Of a stretch of DNA of 64,000 nucleotides, positions 1 through 11,951 are shown in pieces. This stretch comes from Polynucleobacter bastaniensis (GTDB lineage: Bacteria > Pseudomonadota > Gammaproteobacteria > Burkholderiales > Burkholderiaceae): contig NZ_JACVOU010000001.1 of NCBI RefSeq assembly GCF_018882205.1, forward strand, positions 186,001 to 250,000, written 5' to 3'. The number at the start of each line of letters is the position of its first letter. Within the stretch, counting starts at the first letter, position 1. The notes under the pieces are model-generated. The model searched no databases and was not told the origin of the DNA. It worked only from the letters and a program-made list of their open reading frames with translations. Both the position numbers and the translations under genes were made by a program.

Positions 1-1077
1 ATCCAATAAGAAAGCATCGTGTCCATGTGGCGCATCAATCTCTGCATAACTGACCTCACTCTTATTGCTGAGCAAGGATTCCACAATCTCGCGACTGCGA
101 TTGGGTGGGAAGCGCCAATCTGTAGAGAAGCTCACTACCAAGAACTTGGCTTGCACTTCCGCTAGAGCACGATTCAAACTGCCTTCATAACGACGAGAAG
201 GATCAAAATAATCTAGCGCTCTAGTGATCAGCAAATAGGTATTGGCATCAAAGTAAGTAGAGAACTTGTCACCTTGATGACGCAAATAGCTTTCAACCTC
301 AAACTCCACATCAAAGCTAAAGCGATAGTCTTGAGATTCGCCACTAGGCCTTTGTAGCTCGCGCCCAAATTTTTCCGCCATGTCATCATCAGATAAATAG
401 GTAATATGTCCGACCATGCGAGCCAACTTGAGGCCACGCTTTGGCACTACGCCATGCTCATAGTAATTACCACCATGAAAATCTGGGTCAGACAAAATCG
501 CATTACGAGCTACCTCATTAAATGCAATATTCTGTGCACTGAGTTTTGGTGTTGATGCAATAACTAGGCAATGTGCAAGGCGTTTTGGAAACTGAATTGA
601 CCAAGCCAATGCCTGCATGCCACCTAAACTTCCTCCCATTACCGCCGCAAAACGGCGAATGCCCAACTTATCGGCTAAGCGCGCCTGGGTGTTTACCCAA
701 TCTTCCACCGTAATCACCGGGAAATCAGCGCCATAAGGCTTGCTACTGGCAGGATTAATACTCATGGGTCCAGTGGACCCAAAGCAAGAGCCTAAATTAT
801 TAACACCAATCACAAAAAAGTGATTTGTATCTACTGGCTTGCCTGGCCCAATCATGTTGTCCCACCAGCCGATATCTTTCGCATCATCCGGATTGGGTCC
901 AGCCACATGGTGCGATGCATTTAATGCGTGACAAACTAATACAGCATTACTTTTATCGGCATTGAGCTTGCCGTAAGTTTCAATTATTAAATCGTAGCCA
1001 GATAAGATGGCGCCACTTTGCAAAGGCAAGGGCTCGGCAAAATGGATAGTATTTCTAGAGAGGTGTAACTCGCTCAT
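1..1077 (-). CDS. metX: Homoserine O-acyltransferase MetX (3' end cut by window)
   Basis: Acylates homoserine, the first committed step of methionine synthesis, in the cytoplasm. About 359 residues are visible from the ATG at 1077; the C-terminus lies beyond the window edge. It is an alpha/beta hydrolase: the nucleophile Ser is in GGSLGGMQ (about residue 150) and the catalytic His in APHGHDAF close to the edge. The start overlaps the slmA stop codon by 4 bp (ATGA), so translation is probably coupled. In betaproteobacteria a metW gene usually follows; it would be outside the window. Acetyl- versus succinyl-CoA use cannot be decided from the family name alone. Confidence 0.93.
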   Translation of the reverse strand, partial: MSELHLSRNTIHFAEPLPLQSGAILSGYDLIIETYGKLNADKSNAVLVCHALNASHHVAGPNPDDAKDIGWWDNMIGPGKPVDTNHFFVIGVNNLGSCFGSTGPMSINPASSKPYGADFPVITVEDWVNTQARLADKLGIRRFAAVMGGSLGGMQALAWSIQFPKRLAHCLVIASTPKLSAQNIAFNEVARNAILSDPDFHGGNYYEHGVVPKRGLKLARMVGHITYLSDDDMAEKFGRELQRPSGESQDYRFSFDVEFEVESYLRHQGDKFSTYFDANTYLLITRALDYFDPSRRYEGSLNRALAEVQAKFLVVSFSTDWRFPPNRSREIVESLLSNKSEVSYAEIDAPHGHDAFLLD

Positions 1078-1730
1078 TCGGACAGAAGAATGCGAAGGCT
1101 AATATCAGATGCTTCGGTTGGAAGCTTCTTAAAGCCGCTGCGAGCAAAACGGTGCCAGCGACCCAAAACATAACTCATCAACATTGTTGCGCGAATACTA
1201 ACTTCATCTTGAGGCACATTTGCCCAAGGGCCATCCTGAGTTAGAGCGATACGCAGCGCCTGCTTTAAAGATGCCTCAACACGATCCAGCACTTGTGTAA
1301 TACGCTCTTGTAAGCGATCGTCTTCTTGCAATAGGGCATCGCCCAAGAGTACGCGAGTCATACCAGGATTCTTTTCTGCAAAGAATAAAAGCATCTGCAA
1401 GATGCCACGAGCCTGGGCAAGCCCAGATTCTTCTTTTTGATTGATCTGATTAATCAGACCAAAAACTGTTTGCTCAATAAATGCAATCAAGCCCTCAAAC
1501 ATCTGAGCCTTACTAGCGAAATGTCGATAAAGCGCTGCTTCAGAAACTTGAATTTTTGCAGCCAATGCCGCGGTCGTTACACGCTCACCTTTGGGATTTT
1601 GTAACATCTCTGCCAACACTTGCAAAATCTGGAGGCGGCGCTCCCCCGGGCGTGGGCGCTTGCGTGTCTTGCCCTCCTCGGCAGCCGTCACTTCGATCTC
1701 TGATGCAGCGGGGTCAAAAGAATCACGCAT
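1074..1730 (-). CDS. slmA: Nucleoid occlusion factor SlmA (TetR family)
   Basis: 218-residue TetR-type DNA-binding protein. The N-terminal helix-turn-helix (about residues 28-75, including [20 protein letters not shown]) and the overall length fit SlmA, which binds chromosomal sites and blocks FtsZ assembly over the nucleoid. The N-terminal 25 residues are charged and disordered. It lies 22 bp downstream of argB and overlaps metX by 4 bp, an arrangement seen in other betaproteobacteria. A different TetR regulator is possible, but the HTH and tail match SlmA well. Confidence 0.85.
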   Translation of the reverse strand: MRDSFDPAASEIEVTAAEEGKTRKRPRPGERRLQILQVLAEMLQNPKGERVTTAALAAKIQVSEAALYRHFASKAQMFEGLIAFIEQTVFGLINQINQKEESGLAQARGILQMLLFFAEKNPGMTRVLLGDALLQEDDRLQERITQVLDRVEASLKQALRIALTQDGPWANVPQDEVSIRATMLMSYVLGRWHRFARSGFKKLPTEASDISLRILLSE

Positions 1731-1752
1731 ATTTATATCTCTTGTTCAGCTA

Positions 1753-2655
1753 TTAGCGGGAACGAATCATCGTGCCGAATGCTTGCTCTGTCAGAATCTC
1801 TAACAATAAGGAGTGCTCAATTCGTCCATCAATAATGTGCACTGAATTTACACCACTCTTTGCCGCGTCTAATGCAGAAGAAATCTTTGGCAACATACCA
1901 CCAGAAATAGTACCGTCAGCAAATAAGCCATCAATTTCACGGGCAGTCAGGTCGGTCAAAAGATTACCGCTTTTATCCATCACACCAGGAATGTTAGTCA
2001 TCATGACTAATTTCTCTGCATGCAAAATTTCCGCCATCTTGCCAGCTACTAAGTCAGCATTAATATTGTAGGCCTGACCTTCTTCACTAAATCCAATGGG
2101 AGAGATCACCGGAATAAAGGCATCATCCTGCAATGCTTTTACAACTGCAGGATTAATCGCCTCAATCTCACCAACAAAACCTAAATCAATAGTTTCGCCA
2201 GGCTTCTTTTCGTCGGCAACCAGCATCTTTTTTGCACGAATCAAGCCACCGTCTTTGCCAGTTAAACCAACTGCTTGACCGCCAAAGTGATTAATCAGCA
2301 TCACAATGTCTTGCTGCACTTCGCCGCCGAGAACCCACTCAACCACTTCCATGGTCTCTTCATCGGTCACGCGCATACCTTGAATAAAGGTACCGGTCTT
2401 ACCAATCTTCTTGAGAGCCTCATCAATTTGTGGGCCGCCGCCATGAACCACCACCGGGTTCATGCCAACCAGCTTCAGCAAAATGACATCGCGTGCAAAG
2501 CTTTCTTTCAGGCGCTCTTCGACCATCGCATTTCCACCGTACTTAATCACAATAGTCTTACCGTGATAAGTCCGAATGTAGGGCAAGGCCTCAGCCAAAA
2601 TCTCCGCCTTTAGTAAAGGAGAGATGTCACTAATAGATGGGGATTGCGTTGTCAT
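1753..2655 (-). CDS. argB: Acetylglutamate kinase
   Basis: 300 residues, full length. Phosphorylates N-acetylglutamate with ATP, the second step of arginine synthesis. The amino-acid-kinase fold shows KYGGNAM near residue 40 (phosphate-binding Lys), VVHGGGPQI (acyl-substrate loop) and [13 protein letters not shown]. It sits 27 bp downstream of dksA and 22 bp upstream of slmA in a minus-strand run that is probably cotranscribed. Confidence 0.97.
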   Translation of the reverse strand: MTTQSPSISDISPLLKAEILAEALPYIRTYHGKTIVIKYGGNAMVEERLKESFARDVILLKLVGMNPVVVHGGGPQIDEALKKIGKTGTFIQGMRVTDEETMEVVEWVLGGEVQQDIVMLINHFGGQAVGLTGKDGGLIRAKKMLVADEKKPGETIDLGFVGEIEAINPAVVKALQDDAFIPVISPIGFSEEGQAYNINADLVAGKMAEILHAEKLVMMTNIPGVMDKSGNLLTDLTAREIDGLFADGTISGGMLPKISSALDAAKSGVNSVHIIDGRIEHSLLLEILTEQAFGTMIRSR

Positions 2656-2682
2656 TGCTGCTTTTGTATTCGGTCTAGTAAA

Positions 2683-3171
2683 TTAATCGCCAAACAACTT
2701 TTGACGCAGCTCACGGCGCTCTTGCGCCTCTAGAGAGAGATTGGCTGTTGGGCGCGCAATAAGACGGTTCAGGCCGATCGGCTCACCGGTCTCCTCACAC
2801 CAACCGTAATCACCAGATTCAATTCGGGCTAAAGCCTGCTCAACTTTTTTCAATAGCTTGCGCTCACGATCACGTGTGCGCAACTCAAGAGCATGCTCTT
2901 CTTCAATCGTTGCACGATCAGCTGGATCAGGAACCAAAATGTTTTCACGTAAATGCTCTGTTGTCTCCGAAGCATTCTTCAGAATGTCACCCTTTAGGGT
3001 CAACAACTTCTGACGGAAAAAATCTAACTGGCCGGCATTCATATAGTCCTTTTCGGACATCTTGAGTAACTCAGCTTCTGTTAGAGGCGCACCTTTGGCA
3101 ACTTTTGCGCTTGCCGCTTTACTTGGGGCTTTTGCTGCAGCCGAAGATTTCGTTGGTGTTTTTACCGTCAT
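2683..3171 (-). CDS. dksA: RNA polymerase-binding factor DksA, zinc-finger-less type
   Basis: 162 residues. Binds the RNA polymerase secondary channel and acts with ppGpp in the stringent response. An Ala/Lys-rich N-terminal tail (1-35) precedes the coiled-coil with the acidic tip DPADRAT and then the globular domain. The usual Cys4 zinc site reads C-x2-T-x17-S-x2-A (CEET ... SLEA), so only one of four ligands remains and zinc binding is not expected. This type is known from alpha- and betaproteobacteria and resembles zinc-independent DksA2 of Pseudomonas. A COG0523 metal GTPase gene lies directly upstream. A perfect 10-bp inverted repeat lies 63-86 bp before the start. Confidence 0.93.
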   Translation of the reverse strand: MTVKTPTKSSAAAKAPSKAASAKVAKGAPLTEAELLKMSEKDYMNAGQLDFFRQKLLTLKGDILKNASETTEHLRENILVPDPADRATIEEEHALELRTRDRERKLLKKVEQALARIESGDYGWCEETGEPIGLNRLIARPTANLSLEAQERRELRQKLFGD

Positions 3172-3233
3172 TTCATTCTTTCCATGGATCTAAATCATTA
3201 TTACTTCATTCTGCCAAAGTTTTATTACCCTTT

Positions 3234-3257
3234 AGCCAATATTTATCAATATTGGCT
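3234..3257. repeat. Perfect inverted repeat upstream of dksA
   Basis: AGCCAATATT, 4-nt spacer TATC, AATATTGGCT: two 10-bp arms with no mismatch, in the 113-bp gap between the COG0523 gene and dksA. Neither strand has a T-run after it, so it is not a typical terminator. A possible -35 (TTGATA) and -10 (TAATAA) for dksA overlap it on the minus strand, which suggests an operator. This is an inference; it does not resemble a Zur box. Confidence 0.5.
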
Positions 3258-3284
3258 GTGGCGGCGGATTGTACTGTAAATTTC

Positions 3285-4325
3285 CTAGACTAAACAGCCC
3301 TCAAGCCCAGCCAGCAGGGTATCTTTGGGCAAATCTATCCCGATAAAAACCATGCGGGTTTGCTTGGGTTCAGCACCCCATAAACCAGCCATATCACTAC
3401 CCATCATCTGATGGACGCCCTGGAACACGACTTTTCGATTGCTACCCTTTACATAGAGGACGCCTTTGTAGCGCAACATCTTCTCCCCGAAGACCTCCAA
3501 AATACCCCCTAGGAAGTCCTCTAATTTTTTATGGTCAAAGGGTTTATCACTACGAAAAACGAAGGATTGGATGCGGTCTGTATGGCCCGCGTGATCATGG
3601 TGACCGTGACTATGGTCGTGATGGTCATGACTGTGGTCATGGCCACAAGCAGCGTGATCATGATCGTCTTGCCCTAGAAAATGAGGATCAATATCGAGCT
3701 TCGCGTTCAAGTTAAAACCCTTGAGATCCAAGACGGCATCCAAAGGAACGACTCCTTTAGAAATTCCCTGAATTGGGGCGCGGGGGTTCATATGCATTAG
3801 GCGATTGCGCAAGGCATCCACCTCGGCAGGCGTTACTAAATCCGTCTTAGTGATGAAGATTTGATCTGCAAAGCCCACTTGGCGCTGCGCCTCTTCATGT
3901 TCAGTTAGTTGTTGTGGGCCATGCTTGGCATCCACCAAAGTGACTACGGCATCCAGAACATAGTGGTCGGCTACGTCATCGTCCATAAAGAAAGTTTGAG
4001 CCACCGGCCCTGGATTAGCCACTCCAGTAGTTTCAATAACCACGCGCTCAAAGCTAATTTTCTTATCCCGACGTTGCTCCCAAAGCTCATTCAGGGCTTC
4101 AACCAGATCTCCACGAATTGTGCAGCAAATACAACCATTGCTCATTTGCACAATGTTCTCTTGATTGTCTTGAACCAAGATGTCGTTATCGATATTTTCT
4201 TCGCCAAACTCGTTTTCAATCACGGCAATTTTTTTGCCGTGTTGCTCAGTCAGAATATATTTGAGCAAAGTAGTTTTGCCGCTACCTAAAAAGCCTGTAA
4301 GAATTGTTACCGGAATTAACGCCAT
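3285..4325 (-). CDS. COG0523 (CobW/G3E) GTPase with His-rich metal-binding loop
   Basis: 346 residues from the ATG at 4325, chosen because TAGGATC is a good ribosome binding site and the family starts close to the P-loop. The P-loop GFLGSGKTT is at residues 11-19; the metal-binding motif [10 protein letters not shown] is near 67; a His/Asp-rich stretch of about 30 residues lies near 225-255, followed by the CobW C-terminal domain. Members act as GTP-driven metal chaperones, often for zinc or cobalt. The His-rich loop and the neighbouring zinc-independent dksA favour zinc. The exact client protein is unknown. Confidence 0.88.
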   Translation of the reverse strand: MALIPVTILTGFLGSGKTTLLKYILTEQHGKKIAVIENEFGEENIDNDILVQDNQENIVQMSNGCICCTIRGDLVEALNELWEQRRDKKISFERVVIETTGVANPGPVAQTFFMDDDVADHYVLDAVVTLVDAKHGPQQLTEHEEAQRQVGFADQIFITKTDLVTPAEVDALRNRLMHMNPRAPIQGISKGVVPLDAVLDLKGFNLNAKLDIDPHFLGQDDHDHAACGHDHSHDHHDHSHGHHDHAGHTDRIQSFVFRSDKPFDHKKLEDFLGGILEVFGEKMLRYKGVLYVKGSNRKVVFQGVHQMMGSDMAGLWGAEPKQTRMVFIGIDLPKDTLLAGLEGCLV

Positions 4326-4392
4326 CTTTGATCCTATCAAAATCTATAAATGCATTCCCCAATCGGGAAACCTTTCTATCTTACCGAGTTCT

Positions 4393-5394
4393 TCAAGCTT
4401 TGCCAGCTTTCGCACGGGGATGCGCCTTGTCATATGCCTGTGCCAGATGCTGGAAGTCTAAAGAGGTGTAAATCTGGGTGCTGGCGATGCTGGCGTGACC
4501 CAACATCTCCTGCACCGCCCTCAAATCCTGAGAAGACTGCAATACATGGCTAGCAAAGCTATGGCGCATCATATGCGGATGCACGTGGGTGGGAAGGCCT
4601 GCCCGCATGGCTAAGGTACGTAAGCGCGCCTGAACAGTGCGGGGAGATAAACGTGCGCCCGTAGCGGAGATAAATAAAGCCATTGATACATCTGCCTGCT
4701 CAAGCAATTCTCGAGTAGCACGCCAGACTTTGAGGGATTGCATTGCTGGTCCACCAATCGGAACTGAGCGACGTTTACCACCCTTACCCAAAACCGTTAC
4801 TTCTGCAGCATCCCAATCCAGCCAGCCAGCAGACTCATGCTGACGATCCTTGCTTTGCATCACATCAATACCTAAAAGCTCAGATAAACGCAGGCCAGAG
4901 GAATACAACAAATCAATGATCGCGGCATCACGCACAGTCTCTAGATCCTTTTTTTCTTCAGCCTCCTTGACTGCTTGATTGACTAAAGAGAGTGCCTGCT
5001 CGACTGAAAGGGCTTTTGGTAAAGACTTCGGGCGTTTGGGAGCCTTCACATCATCAACAGGATTGGCAACTAGATTTGCGGTAATCCTGCCTGCCTGCGC
5101 ATCACGTCGTGCATCTTTTTCAGTCAGCCAGTCGTACCAGCCACGCCAAGCAGATAGCGCTCTTGCAATCGTGCGAGATGACTTCCCTTTCGAGTGCAAG
5201 CGACCAGCCCAGCGACGTACATGAGCATTGGTAACCTTTAACAACTCGACGGCATCATCTGTTGCTAATGTCTGTAACTCACCAAGATCCATGCGGTAAG
5301 CTTTAAGCGTATGTGGTGAGAGCTGCCTTAATACATGCAGCTCATGCAAGTACTCCTGCACTAAGGGGTGCAGATCAGCTGGTGCTTGGCTCAT
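4393..5394 (-). CDS. xerC: Tyrosine recombinase XerC
   Basis: 333 residues from the ATG at 5394; the open frame runs 14 codons further upstream but the MSQAP start fits the family. Resolves chromosome dimers at dif together with XerD. An N-terminal SAM-like core-binding domain (about 1-110) precedes the catalytic domain with Arg in SSGLRLSEL, Lys in GKGGKRRSV, HxxR in HPHMMRHSFASH and the nucleophile Tyr in STQIYTSLDF. The start overlaps the 3' end of the DUF484 gene by 20 bp, the usual DUF484-xerC pairing. It is housekeeping and not evidently part of the accessory array. Confidence 0.94.
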   Translation of the reverse strand: MSQAPADLHPLVQEYLHELHVLRQLSPHTLKAYRMDLGELQTLATDDAVELLKVTNAHVRRWAGRLHSKGKSSRTIARALSAWRGWYDWLTEKDARRDAQAGRITANLVANPVDDVKAPKRPKSLPKALSVEQALSLVNQAVKEAEEKKDLETVRDAAIIDLLYSSGLRLSELLGIDVMQSKDRQHESAGWLDWDAAEVTVLGKGGKRRSVPIGGPAMQSLKVWRATRELLEQADVSMALFISATGARLSPRTVQARLRTLAMRAGLPTHVHPHMMRHSFASHVLQSSQDLRAVQEMLGHASIASTQIYTSLDFQHLAQAYDKAHPRAKAGKA

Positions 5395-6049
5395 AAGCCT
5401 GGATACGATCCAAAGCTGCAGCAGTAAGTTCAGCAATCTGACGCAAATAGAACGCGCCCATATCAGCAGTAAAACGGAATTCGTCTTTGCTTGCTAATAA
5501 AAGTACTGCTGGCGATTGCGCTACGCCAATACTTTTACCTAATGGCAGACCAATAGCTACCATGCTTTGCCACTCAGAATCGATAGTCACTTGAGTTGCC
5601 AATAAATCTACGCTCGCTGCAGCTAGCTCTTTAGCAGAACCGCATAGCGGCGTATCAATCCATGGGCCAAATGCTGTATTGGGTGACAAGAGTTGTGCCG
5701 ACTCGACTTCAAACACTTCTGCCAAACCTGCGGTCACTGCAGACTCCACATCCTTCTTGGTGTTAGCGCGCATTAAACGCAATAACCAAGCCACTAAGCT
5801 TTGCTGGGTTTTGTCATTGCGACTGCCAAAGTGCAGCATTTCACTTAGGCGACGATTGAGCTCTTGATTCTGTGTACGCAACAAGGTCATCTGGCGCTCT
5901 TGCAAGGAGATCGCACGATCCTCGTGGGGATGCTTTAAACGAATTTCATTTAAGAGATTGGCATAGCGCTCAAAAAAACCTGGGGTAGCGCGTAACCACT
6001 CTGCCACCAATTCTTCTTGTTCGGCCTGCTTAGGATCGATCGCGCTCAT
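5375..6049 (-). CDS. DUF484 family protein
   Basis: 224 residues, cytoplasmic. Family members have an N-terminal coiled region (here about 50-85, with LQERQMTLLRTQNQELNRRL) and a C-terminal GAF-like domain. The gene is regularly found immediately before xerC, as here. The biochemical role is not established. It lies 36 bp downstream of gatB on the same strand. Confidence 0.85.
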   Translation of the reverse strand: MSAIDPKQAEQEELVAEWLRATPGFFERYANLLNEIRLKHPHEDRAISLQERQMTLLRTQNQELNRRLSEMLHFGSRNDKTQQSLVAWLLRLMRANTKKDVESAVTAGLAEVFEVESAQLLSPNTAFGPWIDTPLCGSAKELAAASVDLLATQVTIDSEWQSMVAIGLPLGKSIGVAQSPAVLLLASKDEFRFTADMGAFYLRQIAELTAAALDRIQAYEPSTS

Positions 6050-6085
6050 CTGTCTTTTTCTCGCTTATTTTTTAATTTAATTTTT

Positions 6086-7554
6086 TTAGCTCAGTTTTTT
6101 ACGCAGAAGCTCATTCACTTGCCCTGGATTAGCCTTGCCCTGCGAGGCCTTCATAATCTGCCCTACCAAAGCATTAAATGCTTTTTCCTTGCCAGAGCGG
6201 AACTCTTCAACTGACCTCTCATTGGCCGCCAACACGGTATCGATCATGGCCTCAAGTTCACCACTATCGCTAATCTGCTTCAAACCTTTGCCATCAATCA
6301 CTTGATCAACAGTACTCATTTTTTGGCCTGCGATAGCCTCTTCCCACAAAATTGCGAAGATATCTTTTGCAATCTTGTTAGAAATTGTGCCATCGGCTAC
6401 GCGAGTTAATAGTGGCGCTAAATGTTCAGCTTTTAATGGTGCATCTGCAGTAACAATACCAGCGCGATTGAGTGATGAAGCAAACTCACCTGCAATCAGG
6501 TTCGCTGCAGCCTTTGCCAAAGACTTGCCAACAATCGCAAGTAGCTCTCCAAATACTTTGGCAGTGTCACGATCTTGCGTGAGTAATTGTGTATCGTAGG
6601 CGCTTAAGCCGAATTCACTTTGCCACTGCTCACGAAGCTGTGCCGGTAAAGCTGGCATCTTGCTGCGCACAGCAGCAATCCAGGCGTCATCAATCACTAC
6701 TGGCAATAAATCTGGGTCCGGGAAATAGCGATAGTCATTTGCATCTTCTTTGCTTCGCATACTGCGAGTCTCTTGACGATCGGGATCGTAAAGGCGGGTT
6801 TCTTGAACAACTTTGCCACCATCCTCAATCAACTCAATTTGGCGACGTACCTCGTATTGAATTGCCTCTTCCAAAAAGCGGAAGGAATTTAAGTTCTTAA
6901 TTTCGCAACGGGTACCAAATTCTTTCTGGCCTACAGGGCGAACGGATACATTGGCATCGCAACGGAAAGAGCCTTCTTGCATATTGCCGTCACATACCCC
7001 AAGCCAAACAACCAGGGTATGAAGTGCTTTTGCATAGGCAACTGCTTCCGCAGCGCTGCGCATTACTGGCTCAGTCACAATTTCCAGCAATGGGGTACCA
7101 GCGCGATTTAAGTCTATACCGCTGGACGCCTCGCCGTGCGGACCTAAGAAGCCTTCTTCGTGAACCGACTTTCCGGCATCTTCTTCCATGTGGGCGCGGG
7201 TGAGTTCCACTACCTTGACTTCATCGCCAACCAATATTTCCAGATGTCCACCAACGACTACAGGAAGATCCATCTGGCTTATCTGGTAACCCTTTGGCAA
7301 GTCAGGATAGAAATAATTTTTGCGAGCGAAAATACTTGCTGGCGAAATCTTGGCGTTGACTGCTAAACCAAAACGAATGGCATGCTCAACTGCTTGACGA
7401 TTTAATACTGGCAATACTCCAGGCAAAGCTAAGTCAACTGCACAGGCTTGCGTATTGGGGCTTGCGCCAAAACGCGTACTCGCCCCGCTAAATATTTTAG
7501 ATTGTGTTTGTAGCTGCGCATGGGTCTCTAGACCGATCACGATTTCCCATTGCA

Positions 7555-7558
<4 letters not shown>
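6086..7558 (-). CDS. gatB: Asp-tRNA(Asn)/Glu-tRNA(Gln) amidotransferase subunit B
   Basis: 490 residues, full length. The kinase subunit of GatCAB phosphorylates misacylated Glu-tRNA(Gln) or Asp-tRNA(Asn) before amidation. It begins with the signature [12 protein letters not shown], has [13 protein letters not shown] and DANVSVRP, and ends in the tRNA-binding YqeY-like tail ([17 protein letters not shown]). The start overlaps the gatA stop by 4 bp, giving the coupled order gatC-gatA-gatB. Confidence 0.97.
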
Positions 7559-10468
<2,910 letters not shown>

Positions 10469-10492
10469 TTGACTTAAGCGTCGATTAGGGAA

Positions 10493-11422
10493 TTGCAACA
10501 TAGCGCTCCACCTCTTTTCAGACAAGGCGTTCCGGCTTTAGTTAAACTAATTGTCTGTCTTTCGATCAGCATCGCATTGATGTTGATCGATTTTCGTTTT
10601 AAGGCACTAGACCCCATTCGCAATAACGTCAATTGGTTATTGCGTCCACTAGAGTATGTGATGATGATGCCGCGCAATGTCTTTGAGGCGACATCAGAAT
10701 ACTTCACTAGTCGCGGAACTCTAGAAATAGAAAATCAAAAAATGAAAATCCGGCAAGCGGAGCTCTCTTTGCTTGCCAATCAATCTGAGTTTCTGCTGAT
10801 AGAGAACCAAAATCTACGGCAGCTGATGGATTTGCAAAAGCAGGTTCAATTCGAAACATTACCAGTCGAAATTCTATTTAATCCACCTAATCCAATTTCT
10901 CAGCGCATTGTGATTAATCGTGGCAGTAAGGACGGTCTCAAGCTGGGCAATCCCATTGCAAGTGATTCGGGCATCTTGGGTCAAGTAATACGCGTCTACG
11001 ATCACTCTGCAGAAGTGTCTCTATTAGAGGATCGTGACTTTGCGGTGCCCGTACAAATTGCACGTAATGGCTTAAGAGCGGCCGTTTTTGGGGTAGGGCG
11101 TGGCAACCCTCTTGAACTGCGCTACCTTCCGGTGGCCAGCGACTTAGAAGTAGGCGATGTGTTGATTACCTCAGGCATTGATGGCGTTTACCCCCCTGGC
11201 TTTGCAGTAGCTGTGATTAGTCGCATTGAACGAAATGCCGATAAAAATTCTTCTAACGTCTTTTGTGTGCCAGTTGCACCGGCAAACCGCTACCGACAGG
11301 CTCTAGCATTACTTTACGATCCGCAATGGGATGCCAAAGCATCTACTGCAAACAGCAAGCCTGATGCACCGCTGACCAATACTCTAGGGCGTCGCCAAAC
11401 TCGCGCGCGAGGCATGCAATGA
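10493..11422 (+). CDS. mreC: Rod shape-determining protein MreC
   Basis: 309 residues, starting at a TTG (10493) 24 bp after mreB with AGGG just before it. The N-terminus reads LFRQGVPALVKL, as in other betaproteobacterial MreC. One transmembrane helix (about 12-32) is followed by a coiled coil (about 70-110) and the periplasmic beta domain (INRGSKDGLKLGNP; LITSGIDGVYPPG). It links MreB to PBP2 in the elongasome. The short spacer between ribosome binding site and TTG is unusual. The stop overlaps the mreD start. Confidence 0.95.
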   Translation: MQHSAPPLFRQGVPALVKLIVCLSISIALMLIDFRFKALDPIRNNVNWLLRPLEYVMMMPRNVFEATSEYFTSRGTLEIENQKMKIRQAELSLLANQSEFLLIENQNLRQLMDLQKQVQFETLPVEILFNPPNPISQRIVINRGSKDGLKLGNPIASDSGILGQVIRVYDHSAEVSLLEDRDFAVPVQIARNGLRAAVFGVGRGNPLELRYLPVASDLEVGDVLITSGIDGVYPPGFAVAVISRIERNADKNSSNVFCVPVAPANRYRQALALLYDPQWDAKASTANSKPDAPLTNTLGRRQTRARGMQ

Positions 11423-11943
11423 TCGACTTTCAAAGCGGCTATATTCTTCGTCCAGTAAATGCGGTTTTTATTTATTTCAGCTTGTTTTGCGCACTACTAC
11501 TAAATCTTTTACCCATTGGAAATTACGGCTGGGTGCCAGACTGGCTAATTATTTGCATCATATTTTGGAATATCCACCAGCATCGCTACGTTGGCGTAAT
11601 AATTGCATTTATTCTTGGCTTGTTGATGGATGTTCATAACTCTGACTTGTTAGGCCTTAACGCTTTTAGCTACTCATTGGTGGCTTATTTAGCCATCTCT
11701 TGGCACCGACGAATCGTTGCATTAAGTGCCGTCACCCAAGCAATGCATTTGCTGCCTATCTTCCTGCTGGTTTCATTATTCCCGGTACTCGCCCATTGGT
11801 TCTTAAGTGGTGAAGTCTATTGGGGGGCGCTCACCGGTGCCATTCAAGCGCTGATTGAGGGAATGCTGTGGCCCTTAGCAACACGCATCTTGCTATCGCC
11901 TCAACGTCGCCCTATTGATGTTGATCATAATCGTCCGCTTTAA
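11419..11943 (+). CDS. mreD: Rod shape-determining protein MreD
   Basis: 174 residues, almost all hydrophobic, with five or six predicted membrane helices; inner membrane. Family hallmarks include the central LGLLMDVHNSDLLGLNAFSY segment. The ATG overlaps the mreC stop by 4 bp, so it is translationally coupled. It supports the MreBCD-RodA-PBP2 complex. Confidence 0.93.
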   Translation: MIDFQSGYILRPVNAVFIYFSLFCALLLNLLPIGNYGWVPDWLIICIIFWNIHQHRYVGVIIAFILGLLMDVHNSDLLGLNAFSYSLVAYLAISWHRRIVALSAVTQAMHLLPIFLLVSLFPVLAHWFLSGEVYWGALTGAIQALIEGMLWPLATRILLSPQRRPIDVDHNRPL

Positions 11944-11951
11944 AAAATTAC

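Noticed and set aside
3172..4390. Zur box for the COG0523-dksA genes
   Set aside because: I looked for a GTTATA-type palindrome upstream of both genes; the only palindrome is AGCCAATATT...AATATTGGCT, which does not fit.
4393..5394. xerC as the recombinase of the array
   Set aside because: It has the housekeeping context (DUF484-xerC) and family features of XerC; no link to the tRNA-Phe ends is visible. It cannot be excluded that Xer proteins act on the palindromes, but nothing shows it.
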